This document shows, piece by piece, positions 21,350 through 30,848 of a stretch of DNA of 64,000 bases. How positions within the stretch are numbered: the stretch's first letter is position 1; the number at the start of each line of letters is the position of its first letter. Below the pieces are notes generated by a model. The model made no database searches and was not told where the DNA came from. It saw nothing but the letters and a program-made list of their open reading frames with translations. The position numbers were made by a program, and so were the translations under genes. The stretch covers positions 24,138 through 88,137 of the forward strand of contig NZ_CH724141.1 in assembly GCF_000153325.1 (NCBI RefSeq). The letters are read 5' to 3'. Source of the stretch: Photobacterium sp. SKA34. GTDB lineage: Bacteria > Pseudomonadota > Gammaproteobacteria > Enterobacterales > Vibrionaceae.

Positions 21350-22273
21350 ATGAAACGTTTATTACCTATAACTATGATGATATGCAGCTTATTCCCTCTT
21401 CTCAATGGCTGTGAAGTGGTTCAATGGAAAACCGATCATGATCAAACCGCGCTGCATAATGATGGTTTTACTAAACATTCCCTTGCATTAAAAGAAGGCG
21501 GAACGCTGACTTACTGGGAAGGTGGACAAGGTGAACCTCTATTATTATTGCATGGTTTTGGCGGTACAGCTGCAGCAACATAGAAAGCTGAAATGCTAAA
21601 ATTAAGCAAACATTACCGTGTTATCGCACCTGATTTGCTGTGGTTTGGTGAATCACAAAGCAAAGCAGAAGCTCGTTTAGCAACCCAAACTCAAGCAATA
21701 TGGCAACTTGTTGATCACTTAAAACTACAAAAAATCAATGTTGCTGGTATCTCATACGGTGGTTTTGTTACTTACGATATGATGACGACACCTGAGCGGA
21801 TCAATAAAGCCATTATAATTGCTAGCCCAGGCCCGCTTTTTAGCGATAACGACTTAGGTGATTTAGTTAAACGCGCCAAAGTGAATACACCAGAAGCGTT
21901 ATTTGTGCCGAGTGGCGCTGACGGTATTCGTCGTTTATACGACAATGTTTTTGTAAAGAAAAAACCAATGCCGGATTTTGTTGCAGAGCAAATCTATCAA
22001 GGCTATTTTTCAAAATGGAAGCCAGAACGTACAAATTTGATCCAAACGCTGCCATTAGATCGTGATCGCATTCAGCAATTCGATCCTACTCACTTGCCGA
22101 AACTCATGCTCATTTGGGGTGAAAAAGATAAGATATTTCCATTATCTAATGGCATCAAACTCAGCAAATATACTCAAGCACCCATCGTGGTTATCCCAAA
22201 TACCGCACACGGTGTTACTAATGAGCAACCAGAACTCACTTCTGAACTGATTAATAACTTTTTACGACAATAA
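21350..22273 (+). pseudogene. Lipoprotein alpha/beta-hydrolase interrupted by an amber codon
   Basis: From ATG 21350 the frame gives a lipobox signal (PLLNGC) and the oxyanion-loop sequence LLLLHGFGG. It then meets TAG at 21581-21583, and the same frame continues intact to 22273 (308 codons in all). After the stop come the nucleophile elbow GISYGG, the acid residue in GEKDKIFP and the catalytic His in TAHG. The interrupted codon lies in GTAAAT-stop-KAEML, where relatives carry Trp, so TGG to TAG is the simplest change. The second part (from 21593) alone would lack the oxyanion loop. Confidence 0.82.
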
Positions 22274-22508
22274 ATCAGTGAGTAATAGTAAATAAGAGGG
22301 AGGATACATTCTTCCCTCAATATCACTGGATAGTAACGTTATTAACAAGTTAGATAAAATACATCCTTGTTATCCATCCTTATTGGTTATTGATAAATCT
22401 CATTACATTAATTTTCAAAAAAATTAGACATAATATGAAACACTGCTAATATCGCACAGTGCACAACATGCTGTATTCTTTAATTCTGTGCGAAGGCGTT
22501 TCCAACTT

Positions 22509-23561
22509 ATGAAGACATTAATCAAAAGCAATCAGCTTCATCCCACCAATTTTGCTTATATCGAACTTAGCGAAAAAACACTTAAAAAACAGCTCGCATT
22601 ACTTTTTCCCTTTTCTGGCGCTATTTGTGGTGTCATTGCATTTACTTATTTCGTTTCTAATGCTGAGTTTTATTTCACGTTTGTCGGTCTCGTTGGTATG
22701 TTCCTTTGTTATAGCCTTTCTATACTCAACCGCTCTATTTTTTCCGCTAAAACCTTATTCTGGATATTCCTGATTGCGACAACCTCAACCTGTATTAGTG
22801 GTTTTTATTTTGAAGGTGCGCGCCACATCAGTAACACCATTGGATTAACCATTCCTTTATTGTGTTTTTTCGCTTTAAGGATCAAAACAGCAGCATGGTA
22901 TAGCACTCTATTTGGTTTTATCTATATCATTCTGAGTATTTCTGAAATTGCCAATAAGCACTTACAAATATCATCGGCATTACAAAATATCAGTGCTTAT
23001 TCGATTATTTTTGTTATGGCATTTTTACTGTCTCGTCATCGCTATGATGCCATTATGCAAGTTAAACGTACCACAACCCATGACTACTTAACTGGACTTC
23101 TAAGCCGTGAAGGCTTCATCCCTCTTTATCTTTATGAGTCATCACGTTGCCAACGCTATCGTCGTGATATTTCAATGCTACTGATTGATATCGATAACCT
23201 TCGCGACATTAACGATCGGTACGGACTCGATGTGGGGGATAAAGCCATTATGATGCTAGCAAAATGCATGAAAGAGACCTGCGATGCCGACGTTCAAATT
23301 GCGCGATTAAGTTGCCAAGAATTTTGTATTCTTATACCTAATGCTGATCTCCAAAAAGCGGAATGTATAGCTATTGCATTACGTAATGAAGTCGCAAAAT
23401 GGGCTTTAGAACTAGAATCTGGTCATAAAATAAATATGACGGTCAGTGTCGGTATAACCACCGTTGAATATCAGGATTTTAGATATGACTACATTAAAGC
23501 TGAGAGTGCATTGATGCGTGCGAAACGTTGGGGATATAATCAAATAGCAACCAATGAATAA
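22509..23561 (+). CDS. Membrane GGDEF-domain protein with degenerate active site
   Basis: About 350 aa: five or six N-terminal membrane segments (to about residue 180), then a GGDEF-fold domain (TTHDYLTGLLSREGF, ISMLLIDIDNLRDIND). At the signature position it has SCQEF instead of GG(D/E)EF. Diguanylate cyclases need the two glycines, so it is probably catalytically inactive and may act as a c-di-GMP or protein-interaction module. ATG 22509 is preferred over an in-frame GTG at 22488. Confidence 0.8.
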   Translation: MKTLIKSNQLHPTNFAYIELSEKTLKKQLALLFPFSGAICGVIAFTYFVSNAEFYFTFVGLVGMFLCYSLSILNRSIFSAKTLFWIFLIATTSTCISGFYFEGARHISNTIGLTIPLLCFFALRIKTAAWYSTLFGFIYIILSISEIANKHLQISSALQNISAYSIIFVMAFLLSRHRYDAIMQVKRTTTHDYLTGLLSREGFIPLYLYESSRCQRYRRDISMLLIDIDNLRDINDRYGLDVGDKAIMMLAKCMKETCDADVQIARLSCQEFCILIPNADLQKAECIAIALRNEVAKWALELESGHKINMTVSVGITTVEYQDFRYDYIKAESALMRAKRWGYNQIATNE

Positions 23562-23573
23562 AGGTGCTAAAGC

Positions 23574-24089
23574 ATGTCTTCAAAAATAATGTACCAATGG
23601 AAATGTTTTTCAGTTGAAGAACAAGAGCACGTACTGCCGAATAATAAACAAGTAACATTTACTTCAATTAAGCATCCAGGGGCTGTGGTCATTGTTCCCA
23701 TTAATAGCCAAGGACACCTTGTTTTAGTGAACCAATATCGTCCTGCTATTAAGCAATGGATATTGGAATTTCCAGCTGGAACATTGGAACCTGACGAAGA
23801 TATTTTTCTTTGTGCGAAAAGAGAGCTCGCTGAAGAAACCAATTTAAAAGCAGAAAGCTGGCAATCATTAGGCGAATTACTACCAGTACCAAGCTTTTGT
23901 GATGAGATCCAACACCTTTTCGTTGCAACGGAACTAGCTCCAACAATTGGTCAGCTTGATGATGATGAGATTATCGAAGTTGTTACCCTTTCAGTAACAG
24001 AACTCGAACAAAAAATCGTAAATAATGAAATTAAAGATAACAAAACCCTGTCTGCATTTCTTAAAGCACGTTTAGCTGGACTCCTGTAA
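23574..24089 (+). CDS. Nudix hydrolase (ADP-ribose pyrophosphatase-like)
   Basis: A 171-aa protein with a Nudix box starting at GTLEPDED and continuing CAKRELAEETNL; the usual late Gly is Asn. The overall layout (LVNQYRPAIKQWILEFPAG before the box) matches ADP-sugar or ADP-ribose pyrophosphatases, which split the diphosphate bond with Mg. It begins 12 bases after the GGDEF gene, with an AAAGG site, so the two may be co-transcribed. Exact substrate uncertain. Confidence 0.88.
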   Translation: MSSKIMYQWKCFSVEEQEHVLPNNKQVTFTSIKHPGAVVIVPINSQGHLVLVNQYRPAIKQWILEFPAGTLEPDEDIFLCAKRELAEETNLKAESWQSLGELLPVPSFCDEIQHLFVATELAPTIGQLDDDEIIEVVTLSVTELEQKIVNNEIKDNKTLSAFLKARLAGLL

Positions 24090-24090
24090 A

Positions 24091-24123
24091 TTTTTACGCT
24101 GGAAGACGATTTCAGCGTAAAAA
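24091..24123 (+). terminator. Rho-independent terminator after the Nudix gene
   Basis: TTTTTACGCTG pairs perfectly with CAGCGTAAAAA around an 11-base loop, directly after the stop. It could also work in the reverse direction. Confidence 0.7.
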
Positions 24124-24213
24124 TCACCATATCTGAAAAATAACTAACCACACATATTAATCGTAGTTCTCACAGTAAAAGATTATAAAGAATGCTTTAT
24201 GGAGTGAGAGTCC

Positions 24214-24768
24214 ATGTCTTTCCTTCTCGCATTATTATTTACCCTATCCTCTAACCTCGATAATTTTGTTATGGGTTTAACATACGGCGTTAAAAATGAA
24301 GATATTCCTCTTTCATCGAATATCATTATTTCATGTATTACGACTTTCGTTACCTATTTATCCATGCTGTTTGGTCAACTGATCACTCACCTTGTTCCAA
24401 ACAAATTCTCGAATGAATTAGGTTCAGTCATTTTTATTCTAATGGGAGCTTGGTTTATTGGTTTGGATTTACTAAAAAAGCAACAAATAGCAAAAGAAAA
24501 ACGCCATGATTTAAGCATCAAAGGTGCAATTATATTAGGTGTTTTACTTTCAATTAATAATATTGGAGTAGGTATTCTTGGCAGTATTACTCAGTTAAAT
24601 ATCATGTTAGTTGTAACGTTAACCTTCATTACTGGTGTTTGGCTAACTTATGCAGGTAATAATTTAGGCGATCATGTGATTGGTAAAGTAATTGGAAAAT
24701 ATAACGACATAATTTCTGGCACATTACTCATTGGATTAGGTGTACTGTCTTTGATTTTCACATTCTAG
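24214..24768 (+). CDS. MntP/YtaF-like membrane protein (putative metal efflux)
   Basis: A 184-aa, six-helix protein. The pattern SSNLDNFVMGLTYGVK in helix 1 and a matching SINNIGVGILG in the second half are the repeated Asp/Asn signatures of the DUF204 group that includes the Mn exporter MntP and sporulation protein YtaF. A GGAGTG site precedes ATG 24214. No manganese riboswitch was recognised upstream. It ends with TAG, showing that amber acts as a normal stop here. Confidence 0.72.
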   Translation: MSFLLALLFTLSSNLDNFVMGLTYGVKNEDIPLSSNIIISCITTFVTYLSMLFGQLITHLVPNKFSNELGSVIFILMGAWFIGLDLLKKQQIAKEKRHDLSIKGAIILGVLLSINNIGVGILGSITQLNIMLVVTLTFITGVWLTYAGNNLGDHVIGKVIGKYNDIISGTLLIGLGVLSLIFTF

Positions 24769-24774
24769 CAAATG

Positions 24775-24799
24775 AAAAAAGCCCAGCACTAAGCCGGGC
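24775..24799 (-). terminator. Terminator of the metal ABC operon
   Basis: On the minus strand GCCCGGC and GCTGGGC-like arms are followed by T6. It lies 150 bases beyond the last stop of the operon. AGCACT/AGTGCT could form an alternative hairpin. Confidence 0.6.
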
Positions 24800-24948
24800 A
24801 AAGCAGTGCTACTTAAATTCTCGTATAAAACAGAATTAATAAGTAGCGACTACGTCATAAGCAGTGGACGCTTAGACTATATAAGCATCGCATTTTTTTG
24901 CTACACTTTATTTGCAAATCAATGAATACATAGCGATAACAACTTAGT

Positions 24949-25863
24949 TTAAAGTTTTACTTCCCAACGTTTTAGTGGCTGTTTAGTATCAATACCACTA
25001 CGTCCCCAACGATCAAGGCTATCAATCACGATAACTTTAGTATCAGCAGAAACGAATGCTTTCATATTTAGACTTAACGTTTTAGTTGTCAGAATAGTTA
25101 AAGAAGGATCTTCGTTTAACAATACGCTTAGTTGCGCTTTATCGGCATCTGTCCATTCCAATTCTGGCTTCGTCATACGCTCAACAACAAATAGCTGATT
25201 ACCTGATGCAAAATCTTCTAGCTCTGCAGAGAGTAATACAACAGCATTAACATCCGCTTGCATAAGAGTGTCTTGTTGACGATTAATCAGCTTACGAACA
25301 TCTATCATTAAAGCTTGCTGATTCTTTTCAATTTGCTGAGCTTTTTCAGGCCATAAACGCTGGAGATCATCGCTTACAATTGCAGCCATACGCGTTAAGT
25401 TGGTCGGATTTAACCATGCATATAACGACGTAGTACCATCGGATAAGCGCAATGCCGCCACACCTTGTGCGCGTGGCGAAATGGCTTGAGAAGCGTCAAT
25501 TTCAACAATATTTATATTGCCCTCACGAGCATGAACAAAGAGCGGATCATTCGGCCAAATAGCTCCTAACGTAATCGTTGCTTTTGCAGTTTTACTCGCG
25601 TTTGAAGCAACATCAGCCCCTTTGGTTGAAAACCAATTAGGTAAACGCGTTACACCGTAGCGTTTAGGAGGCAAATACTCGGTCGTGATCCCTGTTTCTT
25701 TGGTCAGTTCTGTCGCTAACATATAAGTCACAGGCGTTGCTGTTAAAATGTCTTTCGCGTAAGCAACACTTGTTGGCATTAAAACCGCAGCACTTAAACA
25801 GGCACCGAATAAAACAGTTTGAGTTTTGCGTATGGTTGTAGAGAATTTATTCAACAAAAACAT
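24949..25863 (-). CDS. Metal ABC transporter substrate-binding-like protein (second, ligand-poor)
   Basis: A 304-aa exported protein with a signal peptide ending near VAYA. The fold pattern resembles cluster A-I (ZnuA-like) binding proteins, but the histidines expected in the PH-x-Y and NPH motifs are absent: the sequence has EYLPPKRYG and AWLNPTNL. It is the last gene of the operon, starting 12 bases after the permease gene. It may bind another ligand or act as an accessory. The family call is an inference from position and partial pattern. Confidence 0.6.
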   Translation of the reverse strand: MFLLNKFSTTIRKTQTVLFGACLSAAVLMPTSVAYAKDILTATPVTYMLATELTKETGITTEYLPPKRYGVTRLPNWFSTKGADVASNASKTAKATITLGAIWPNDPLFVHAREGNINIVEIDASQAISPRAQGVAALRLSDGTTSLYAWLNPTNLTRMAAIVSDDLQRLWPEKAQQIEKNQQALMIDVRKLINRQQDTLMQADVNAVVLLSAELEDFASGNQLFVVERMTKPELEWTDADKAQLSVLLNEDPSLTILTTKTLSLNMKAFVSADTKVIVIDSLDRWGRSGIDTKQPLKRWEVKL

Positions 25864-25875
25864 GTGGTTTCCTGA

Positions 25876-26751
25876 TTAACTTTTACGAATAATGCGGTAC
25901 ATCGTTGCTGACATGAAAAAGATAGCAGAAACAATAATAATCGCAGCGCCTGATGGAACTGGAAGTTTTAATTCCATCGGCAATACCGTACCAATAACAC
26001 AACTTATTGTGGCTAGCAGAGCCGACAATAAAACAAAACTGCCCATATTCTTGGTTAATAACCGGGCCGTTGCGCCAGGGATCAATAGCAACGCACCAAC
26101 CAACACGGCTCCAACAATTTTCACAGACGCTATCGTGACCAGCGTTATCATCATCACAAATAGGTAATCGTAAAAATTGGTTTTGTAGCCACGAACTCGC
26201 GCAATATCAGGACTAATACAGGTTAATAAAATCCGATTAAACGTCGGTATTAAGAGCAGTACAATTAAGGCACAACTGATCGCAAGCACAATCAAATCTT
26301 GATCTGTTACCGTTAGAATTGAACCAAACAAGACGTTTTCTAACATATGAATATTGATCTTACGTGCCACATACATTAACAATGCAGCACCAACCGCTAA
26401 TGCTAACGCGAGGAAAACACCTACTAATGTGTCGTAGGGTACATTGGTTCGATTTCGCACGAAATGCAGCAATAAAGCAAAGATCATACAGAAACTGAAT
26501 AAACCAATGAATGGGTTTTCTGGCGGCTCGCCTAACAATACCCCTAAGGCAATACCCGTTAGAGCGGCGTGACCGACTGCTTCAGAAAAGAAAGCTAAAC
26601 GTTTAGCAATCACTAAGGTACCTAAGCCACCTAAAAGAGGCCCAAGCAGTAGTGCCGCTACGATCGCATTAACCATAAAAGCATAAGAGAAACTGTCACT
26701 TAACCAACCAGCATCAACACCGAGTTGTGCCCAATATCTTAACAATTCCAT
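25876..26751 (-). CDS. Metal ABC transporter permease (ZnuB/MntB type)
   Basis: A 291-aa ABC-3 family permease with about eight membrane helices. The recognisable family patches are LLGGLGTLVIAKRLAFFSEA, VGHAALTGIALG and ASVKIVGAVLVGALLLIPGA. It forms the membrane channel for Zn, Mn or Fe import. Its start overlaps the end of the ATPase gene, as usual in these operons. No lesion was seen. Confidence 0.92.
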   Translation of the reverse strand: MELLRYWAQLGVDAGWLSDSFSYAFMVNAIVAALLLGPLLGGLGTLVIAKRLAFFSEAVGHAALTGIALGVLLGEPPENPFIGLFSFCMIFALLLHFVRNRTNVPYDTLVGVFLALALAVGAALLMYVARKINIHMLENVLFGSILTVTDQDLIVLAISCALIVLLLIPTFNRILLTCISPDIARVRGYKTNFYDYLFVMMITLVTIASVKIVGAVLVGALLLIPGATARLLTKNMGSFVLLSALLATISCVIGTVLPMELKLPVPSGAAIIIVSAIFFMSATMYRIIRKS

Positions 26752-27508
26752 TACGCCACCTCTGATTGATTAGACGCAGATACTGCAGGCTGTGAATAAT
26801 GATTAAATAAACGTTCAATTTTCTCTGGTACCAATACTTGGCTATGCTCACCGCTATCAACTAACACACGATTGACCACATGAACTTGCGCTTCTAAACG
26901 TCGAACCGCTGTCACATCATGATGAACCGCCAAGACAGTTTTACCTTGACTAACAAATTCATGAATAAGCGATTCTAAATACCGCACACCTTGCTCATCC
27001 ATACCTGTCGTTGGCTCATCAGTACCAGTAAATCTGGATTATCTAATAGTGCTTGAGCAAACAATACGCGCTGCTGTTCACCGCCAGATAATTGCCCCAT
27101 ACGGCGATCTGCACGATTCGCCATACCGACACGATCAAGTTGCGTTAATGCGATTTGTTTATCTTTCTGGCGTTGACGCCAAAACAAAGGTGAACGGGTT
27201 TGATTTAATAAAATAAAATCCATTACTGTTAACGGCAAACTTTGTTCGAACATTGCTTTTTGTGGCACATAACCCATCGTACCAGCTTTACCGTTATTAA
27301 CTGACTCATCCCACAAAATGTCAATCTGGCCACGAAACGGCGTTAAGCCCAAAATAGAACGTAGCAGTGATGTTTTACCGCCACCATTGGGTCCCATCAC
27401 CACATGGCATTGCCCACCTTCAAATTGATGAGTGATTTCAGATAAAATCTGATTAGGGCCGTATTGTAGGCTAACGTTAGCTAACTGAATGCTAGGACCG
27501 ATGATCAT
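26751..27508 (-). pseudogene. Metal ABC transporter ATPase with a -1 frameshift at Walker B
   Basis: The 5' part has Walker A (GPNGGGKTS) and the signature LSGGEQQR. The frame breaks at 27019-27021, where the conserved LLVLDEPTTGMDEQG segment loses one base of a GG pair (CTGATGAG instead of CTGGATGAG), and the 3' part continues in the next frame to 26751. Restoring one base gives a 252-aa ZnuC-like ATPase. As written, the protein would stop after 177 residues and lack Walker B and the H-loop. It sits between an intact binding-protein gene and an intact permease gene, which suggests a very recent mutation or a sequence error. Confidence 0.85.
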
Positions 27509-28413
27509 GCTTGCTCCTTATTTGCAGCAAACTTTATCGCTTCTACTAATGTGGCAAGGTTTTCTTTCATCTCAAATTCAACTTTCTTACCGTCATACTC
27601 ACCGTGTGTCATGTGAGAAAAACGGTATAACTGAACACCTGTTGCCTTTTCAATGGTATCGACATAACGATTAGGCATGTTCAATTCATAAAACAAAACG
27701 TCAATGCCTGATTGTTTAATTTTCTCAATTGTTTCTTGTATTTGGCTTGCACTTGGTTCTACACCATGAGCAGGTTCAATCACCGCAGCAACATCAACAC
27801 CAAACTCTTGCAATAAGTAGCCATAAGCATTGTGCGTAGTCGCAACTTTCATTCCCGCTGTATCTAAATCCCCCAGCGTAAGCATTGCATCACGCTTCAT
27901 TAAACGAAACTGTTTGGCATAATCGCGGGCATTTTTTCGATATTCAGCGGCGTTGTCAGGATCAATTTTCCCCAACTCATTAGCAATGGTATAAACTTTC
28001 TGAATCGTGGTAGATAATCCAACAAACGTATGGGGATTCACTGCGCCATTTCCAACCGACTGACCCATCGCTGGCAACAGTGGTACGTCATTATTAGCTT
28101 TAATAACAATCAAATCATCACGATCTGCTGCTTGAATAACTTTCAATGCAAAGTCATCGTGACCAATACCATTAACCACAATAATATCCATCTCTTTTAG
28201 GCGTTTAAGATCATTAGGTTGAGGTAAATAATTATGGGGATTAAAACCTGCATCAACCAGTGGCAAAATTTCTGCTTTATCGCCAACAACCGCTTTTACA
28301 TAACTGTAATAAGGCTGCAAAGTAATACCAATGGTCTTCTTATCAGCAGCAAAGCTATTCATACTCATAAGCAATGCTATGGCAGTAAGGCTAGATTTGA
28401 TTAATTTATTCAT
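27505..28413 (-). CDS. Metal ABC transporter substrate-binding protein (ZnuA/MntC type)
   Basis: A 302-aa periplasmic protein with a cleavable signal (to about residue 22). Metal-ligand motifs of the cluster A-I family are present: GFNPHNYLPQP (His 60), NPHTFVG and THNAYGYLL, with an acidic residue in FYELNMPNRY. There is no His-rich loop, so the metal could be Fe, Mn or Zn. It overlaps the ATPase gene by 4 bases. The Fur-like box upstream of the operon favours iron or manganese. Confidence 0.88.
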   Translation of the reverse strand: MNKLIKSSLTAIALLMSMNSFAADKKTIGITLQPYYSYVKAVVGDKAEILPLVDAGFNPHNYLPQPNDLKRLKEMDIIVVNGIGHDDFALKVIQAADRDDLIVIKANNDVPLLPAMGQSVGNGAVNPHTFVGLSTTIQKVYTIANELGKIDPDNAAEYRKNARDYAKQFRLMKRDAMLTLGDLDTAGMKVATTHNAYGYLLQEFGVDVAAVIEPAHGVEPSASQIQETIEKIKQSGIDVLFYELNMPNRYVDTIEKATGVQLYRFSHMTHGEYDGKKVEFEMKENLATLVEAIKFAANKEQA

Positions 28414-28470
28414 TGTTATCTAAATCTCGGTACAGTGAAGTTTAACGGCAATAAAACCAAAGCGCCGTTA

Positions 28471-29058
28471 TTAGTGATTGTGTGATTCGTTATTTTTAGG
28501 TGAATCGTTAAACACAATTTGCGTCCAACCATTATTGATGAAATGATTTACATCAAAATCTTGTAATGTATTGGCATCAAGTAAGGTCACATTATCGTTC
28601 ATCGCGAGCCAAATATCGGGGGACGCTGAATGACTATTAAGCACTATCGACATCGCCCCTTTATCATCCGACCTCACACCTTGATAGATTGCATCAGTTA
28701 TCAATGCCCACTGATGGCGACCTTTTCGCTCCCAACTTTTATCTGTCACAAAAGGAGCAATCCAAAACTCTTGAAGCTCAGATATTTGTGGCCATTGACC
28801 AACAGCAGCACTTAACTGGCTATCTTGATATAAGTTACGGATTTCTTCATGGGCAAGCCGTAATTCCGCAATCATAGCGATCTCTTCAGCGGCTAAATCG
28901 GTAATTGAAATTTGATGCGAAAGCAGTACCGACTTGGGTTGCTTAGTTTGGTGATAAGGAAGTAAAACAAAAGACACCAACAAAATTAATCCAATACATA
29001 AGGCGACCCACTTACCTTCTCGGTCTCCATTATCAGAGCGAACAGTTTGACGGATCAT
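28471..29058 (-). CDS. Single-pass membrane protein in the metal ABC operon (DUF6162-like)
   Basis: A 195-aa protein with one N-terminal membrane helix (about residues 17-35) and a soluble, probably periplasmic domain ending in a His-containing tail (NNESHNH). It resembles proteins found beside ZnuA-type transporters, which I believe are catalogued as DUF6162, but that assignment is from memory. It overlaps the next upstream gene by 4 bases, so it belongs to the operon. Confidence 0.6.
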   Translation of the reverse strand: MIRQTVRSDNGDREGKWVALCIGLILLVSFVLLPYHQTKQPKSVLLSHQISITDLAAEEIAMIAELRLAHEEIRNLYQDSQLSAAVGQWPQISELQEFWIAPFVTDKSWERKGRHQWALITDAIYQGVRSDDKGAMSIVLNSHSASPDIWLAMNDNVTLLDANTLQDFDVNHFINNGWTQIVFNDSPKNNESHNH

Positions 29059-29378
29059 TTTTCTTTTATCTCGACAACATCGACTTCAACAGGATTCTCA
29101 TGTCCAGCATCGAAAACCAAATAAAAGTCAGTATCAGGCTTGGTGAACTCTGCTATTGAGCGTTTATCTGTCATGCCTTTAGCGATTAAGTTATCGTCGT
29201 AATCAAACATATCAACGTTGTATTCCACCGCGGTACTACCATCACTATAGCCAGCTTCACACAACACTTTATCGCCTTCAAACCAACAACTCATTAGTGG
29301 AAAATGAGCATATGCTGCCGTTGAAAATGTCCCGAAACAAAGCAAAGATGCTGCAAAAGTGGATGATTTAATTGTCAT
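29055..29378 (-). CDS. Small exported protein in the metal ABC operon
   Basis: From ATG 29378 the protein is 107 aa: a signal peptide (to about AYAH), then an acidic domain with two cysteines (MSCWFEGDKVLCEAGYSDGS). No family is certain, though it resembles short single-domain relatives of the DUF4198 or beta-sandwich proteins that sit in such clusters. It lies between the DUF4198 gene and the membrane protein gene with short spacing. Confidence 0.65.
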   Translation of the reverse strand: MTIKSSTFAASLLCFGTFSTAAYAHFPLMSCWFEGDKVLCEAGYSDGSTAVEYNVDMFDYDDNLIAKGMTDKRSIAEFTKPDTDFYLVFDAGHENPVEVDVVEIKEK

Positions 29379-29462
29379 AAAAACCTCAAACAAGCCCAAA
29401 GGCAGACTTAAAGAATGCATAGATCAAGGCGTGATGAATTCACGCCTTAACCAGAAGTAGTA

Positions 29463-30293
29463 TTACTGAAGTAAGGTTTCAAAAGTTAAGTGAACATTGA
29501 CGTTTGCACGGTCGTACATAGGATCGTTTTCAACCATACCTTTATATTTCGACTTCATTAGGTAACGCCCAGCTACTTCTGGAGTGAAGGTGATCTTACC
29601 GTCTTTATCACTAACCACATCAATTTGCTCTTGGTGATTACGGTACAGTGTTCCTTCACGGGTAATGTCCGCCGTTACTCCTGCCTGCGGTTTACCATTA
29701 AAGAAAAACTGGAAGGTTACTGGCTCGCCTTCAACAATGTCAGAAGGATGTGTAACAGGTACCATTTCAAGATATTTACCTGTCAGTTCCATCGCTTTGG
29801 TTGATGGTTTACCAACAGTCACATAACTTTCTGCACGGGTATAACTCACCTGAGTGACAACGTCACGTGATTTTTCAGGGAGTATTGTGACACGATCAGC
29901 TTTATTCGCTTCCATACGTTTTTCAGTATCACGGCGTCCAACCTTGTAGAAAGTATAGTACCTAGGTATCTGATTAATTTGTACTTTATGAGTACCTTCT
30001 TCTTCAAAGAAGAAATCAAAAATCGCACGGCGTTTACCACGAATGGTGAAATTAGGGTAAGTAATACGGCCATCAGGCATAACAACTTGTGTCGTTTCAA
30101 TGCTTGCTGGCTTATCATAAACAAATGTTCCGTGTGACGCTGTCACATCAAATGACAGCCAATCACCGCCCTCTTTCGAAACAGTGAAGTGTGAAGGTAA
30201 TACCCAACGTGGGTGTGCTTGAGCCACAGATGCCACACCAAAACCCGCGGTCACTAGACATGCTAAAGATAATGCTTTTAATTTATTATTCAT
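29463..30293 (-). CDS. DUF4198 exported protein
   Basis: A 276-aa protein with a signal peptide ending AQAHPRWVLPS, so the mature N-terminus begins with His as in many metal-linked DUF4198 proteins. The DUF4198 pattern continues with HPSDIVEGEPVTFQFFFNGKP and a VSDKDGKITFTPEVAGRYLM beta-sandwich region. These proteins are found with metal and TonB-linked transport genes; their biochemical role is unknown. Operon position: third. Confidence 0.82.
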   Translation of the reverse strand: MNNKLKALSLACLVTAGFGVASVAQAHPRWVLPSHFTVSKEGGDWLSFDVTASHGTFVYDKPASIETTQVVMPDGRITYPNFTIRGKRRAIFDFFFEEEGTHKVQINQIPRYYTFYKVGRRDTEKRMEANKADRVTILPEKSRDVVTQVSYTRAESYVTVGKPSTKAMELTGKYLEMVPVTHPSDIVEGEPVTFQFFFNGKPQAGVTADITREGTLYRNHQEQIDVVSDKDGKITFTPEVAGRYLMKSKYKGMVENDPMYDRANVNVHLTFETLLQ

Positions 30294-30306
30294 GATGACA
30301 ATTCAC

Positions 30307-30831
30307 TTAGAGTTTGTAGTTAATCTTGATAGTGCCAGTTTCTTGTGTTGGTGCTAAAACATGGTTAACAGCACTTTCACCGAGCGTTAATTTCTGGCGT
30401 AAATAGTTACGTCCGCCATGTTCACGTACCACTTCAATGTAAAAGGTATAATCACCTTGCTCTACACGGTTGCCTTTATCATCTAGGCCATCCCATGAAA
30501 AACGGTATTCACCCACCGGACGTGTGGCAGATGTAACAGCATCAACAAGTTCTCGATCATAACGACCCACTTTACGCCACCAGCTACGTAAATCTTTCAG
30601 CCATTCGTCCTTACCGACCCAAAGCTGTAGCGTTCTCACTGGTTTACGTTCACTGTTTTCAATCCACACCGCTACATAAGGCCGGGCATACATTGAGGTT
30701 TCAATTTTAGGTAAACTTAGTTCAACATCTAACTGGGCTGTTTCTGGCAAAGGTGCTGCCCATGCCGTTGATAAAGGTGCAAGCATTAACGTTGCCAGTA
30801 CGGTCTTTTTAAATTTATTTTTAATGGTCAT
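30307..30831 (-). CDS. DUF2271 exported protein
   Basis: From ATG 30831 the protein is 174 aa, with signal peptide ending AWAAP. The DUF2271 core is visible: MYARPYVAVWIENSERKPVR, LWVGKDEWLKDLRSWWRK, and a VTSATRPVGEYRFSWDGLDD stretch. DUF2271 proteins commonly sit with PepSY and DUF4198 genes. It starts 18 bases after the PepSY gene ends. Confidence 0.85.
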   Translation of the reverse strand: MTIKNKFKKTVLATLMLAPLSTAWAAPLPETAQLDVELSLPKIETSMYARPYVAVWIENSERKPVRTLQLWVGKDEWLKDLRSWWRKVGRYDRELVDAVTSATRPVGEYRFSWDGLDDKGNRVEQGDYTFYIEVVREHGGRNYLRQKLTLGESAVNHVLAPTQETGTIKINYKL

Positions 30832-30848
30832 CGTTAACCTGCTAAATA

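Noticed and set aside
22294..22315. GAGGGA/TCCCTC hairpin after the broken hydrolase as terminator.
   Set aside because: Short stem with mismatches and no T run.
24100..24213. Manganese (yybP-ykoY) riboswitch upstream of the MntP/YtaF-like gene.
   Set aside because: No conserved yybP-ykoY loop sequences could be found in the short leader.
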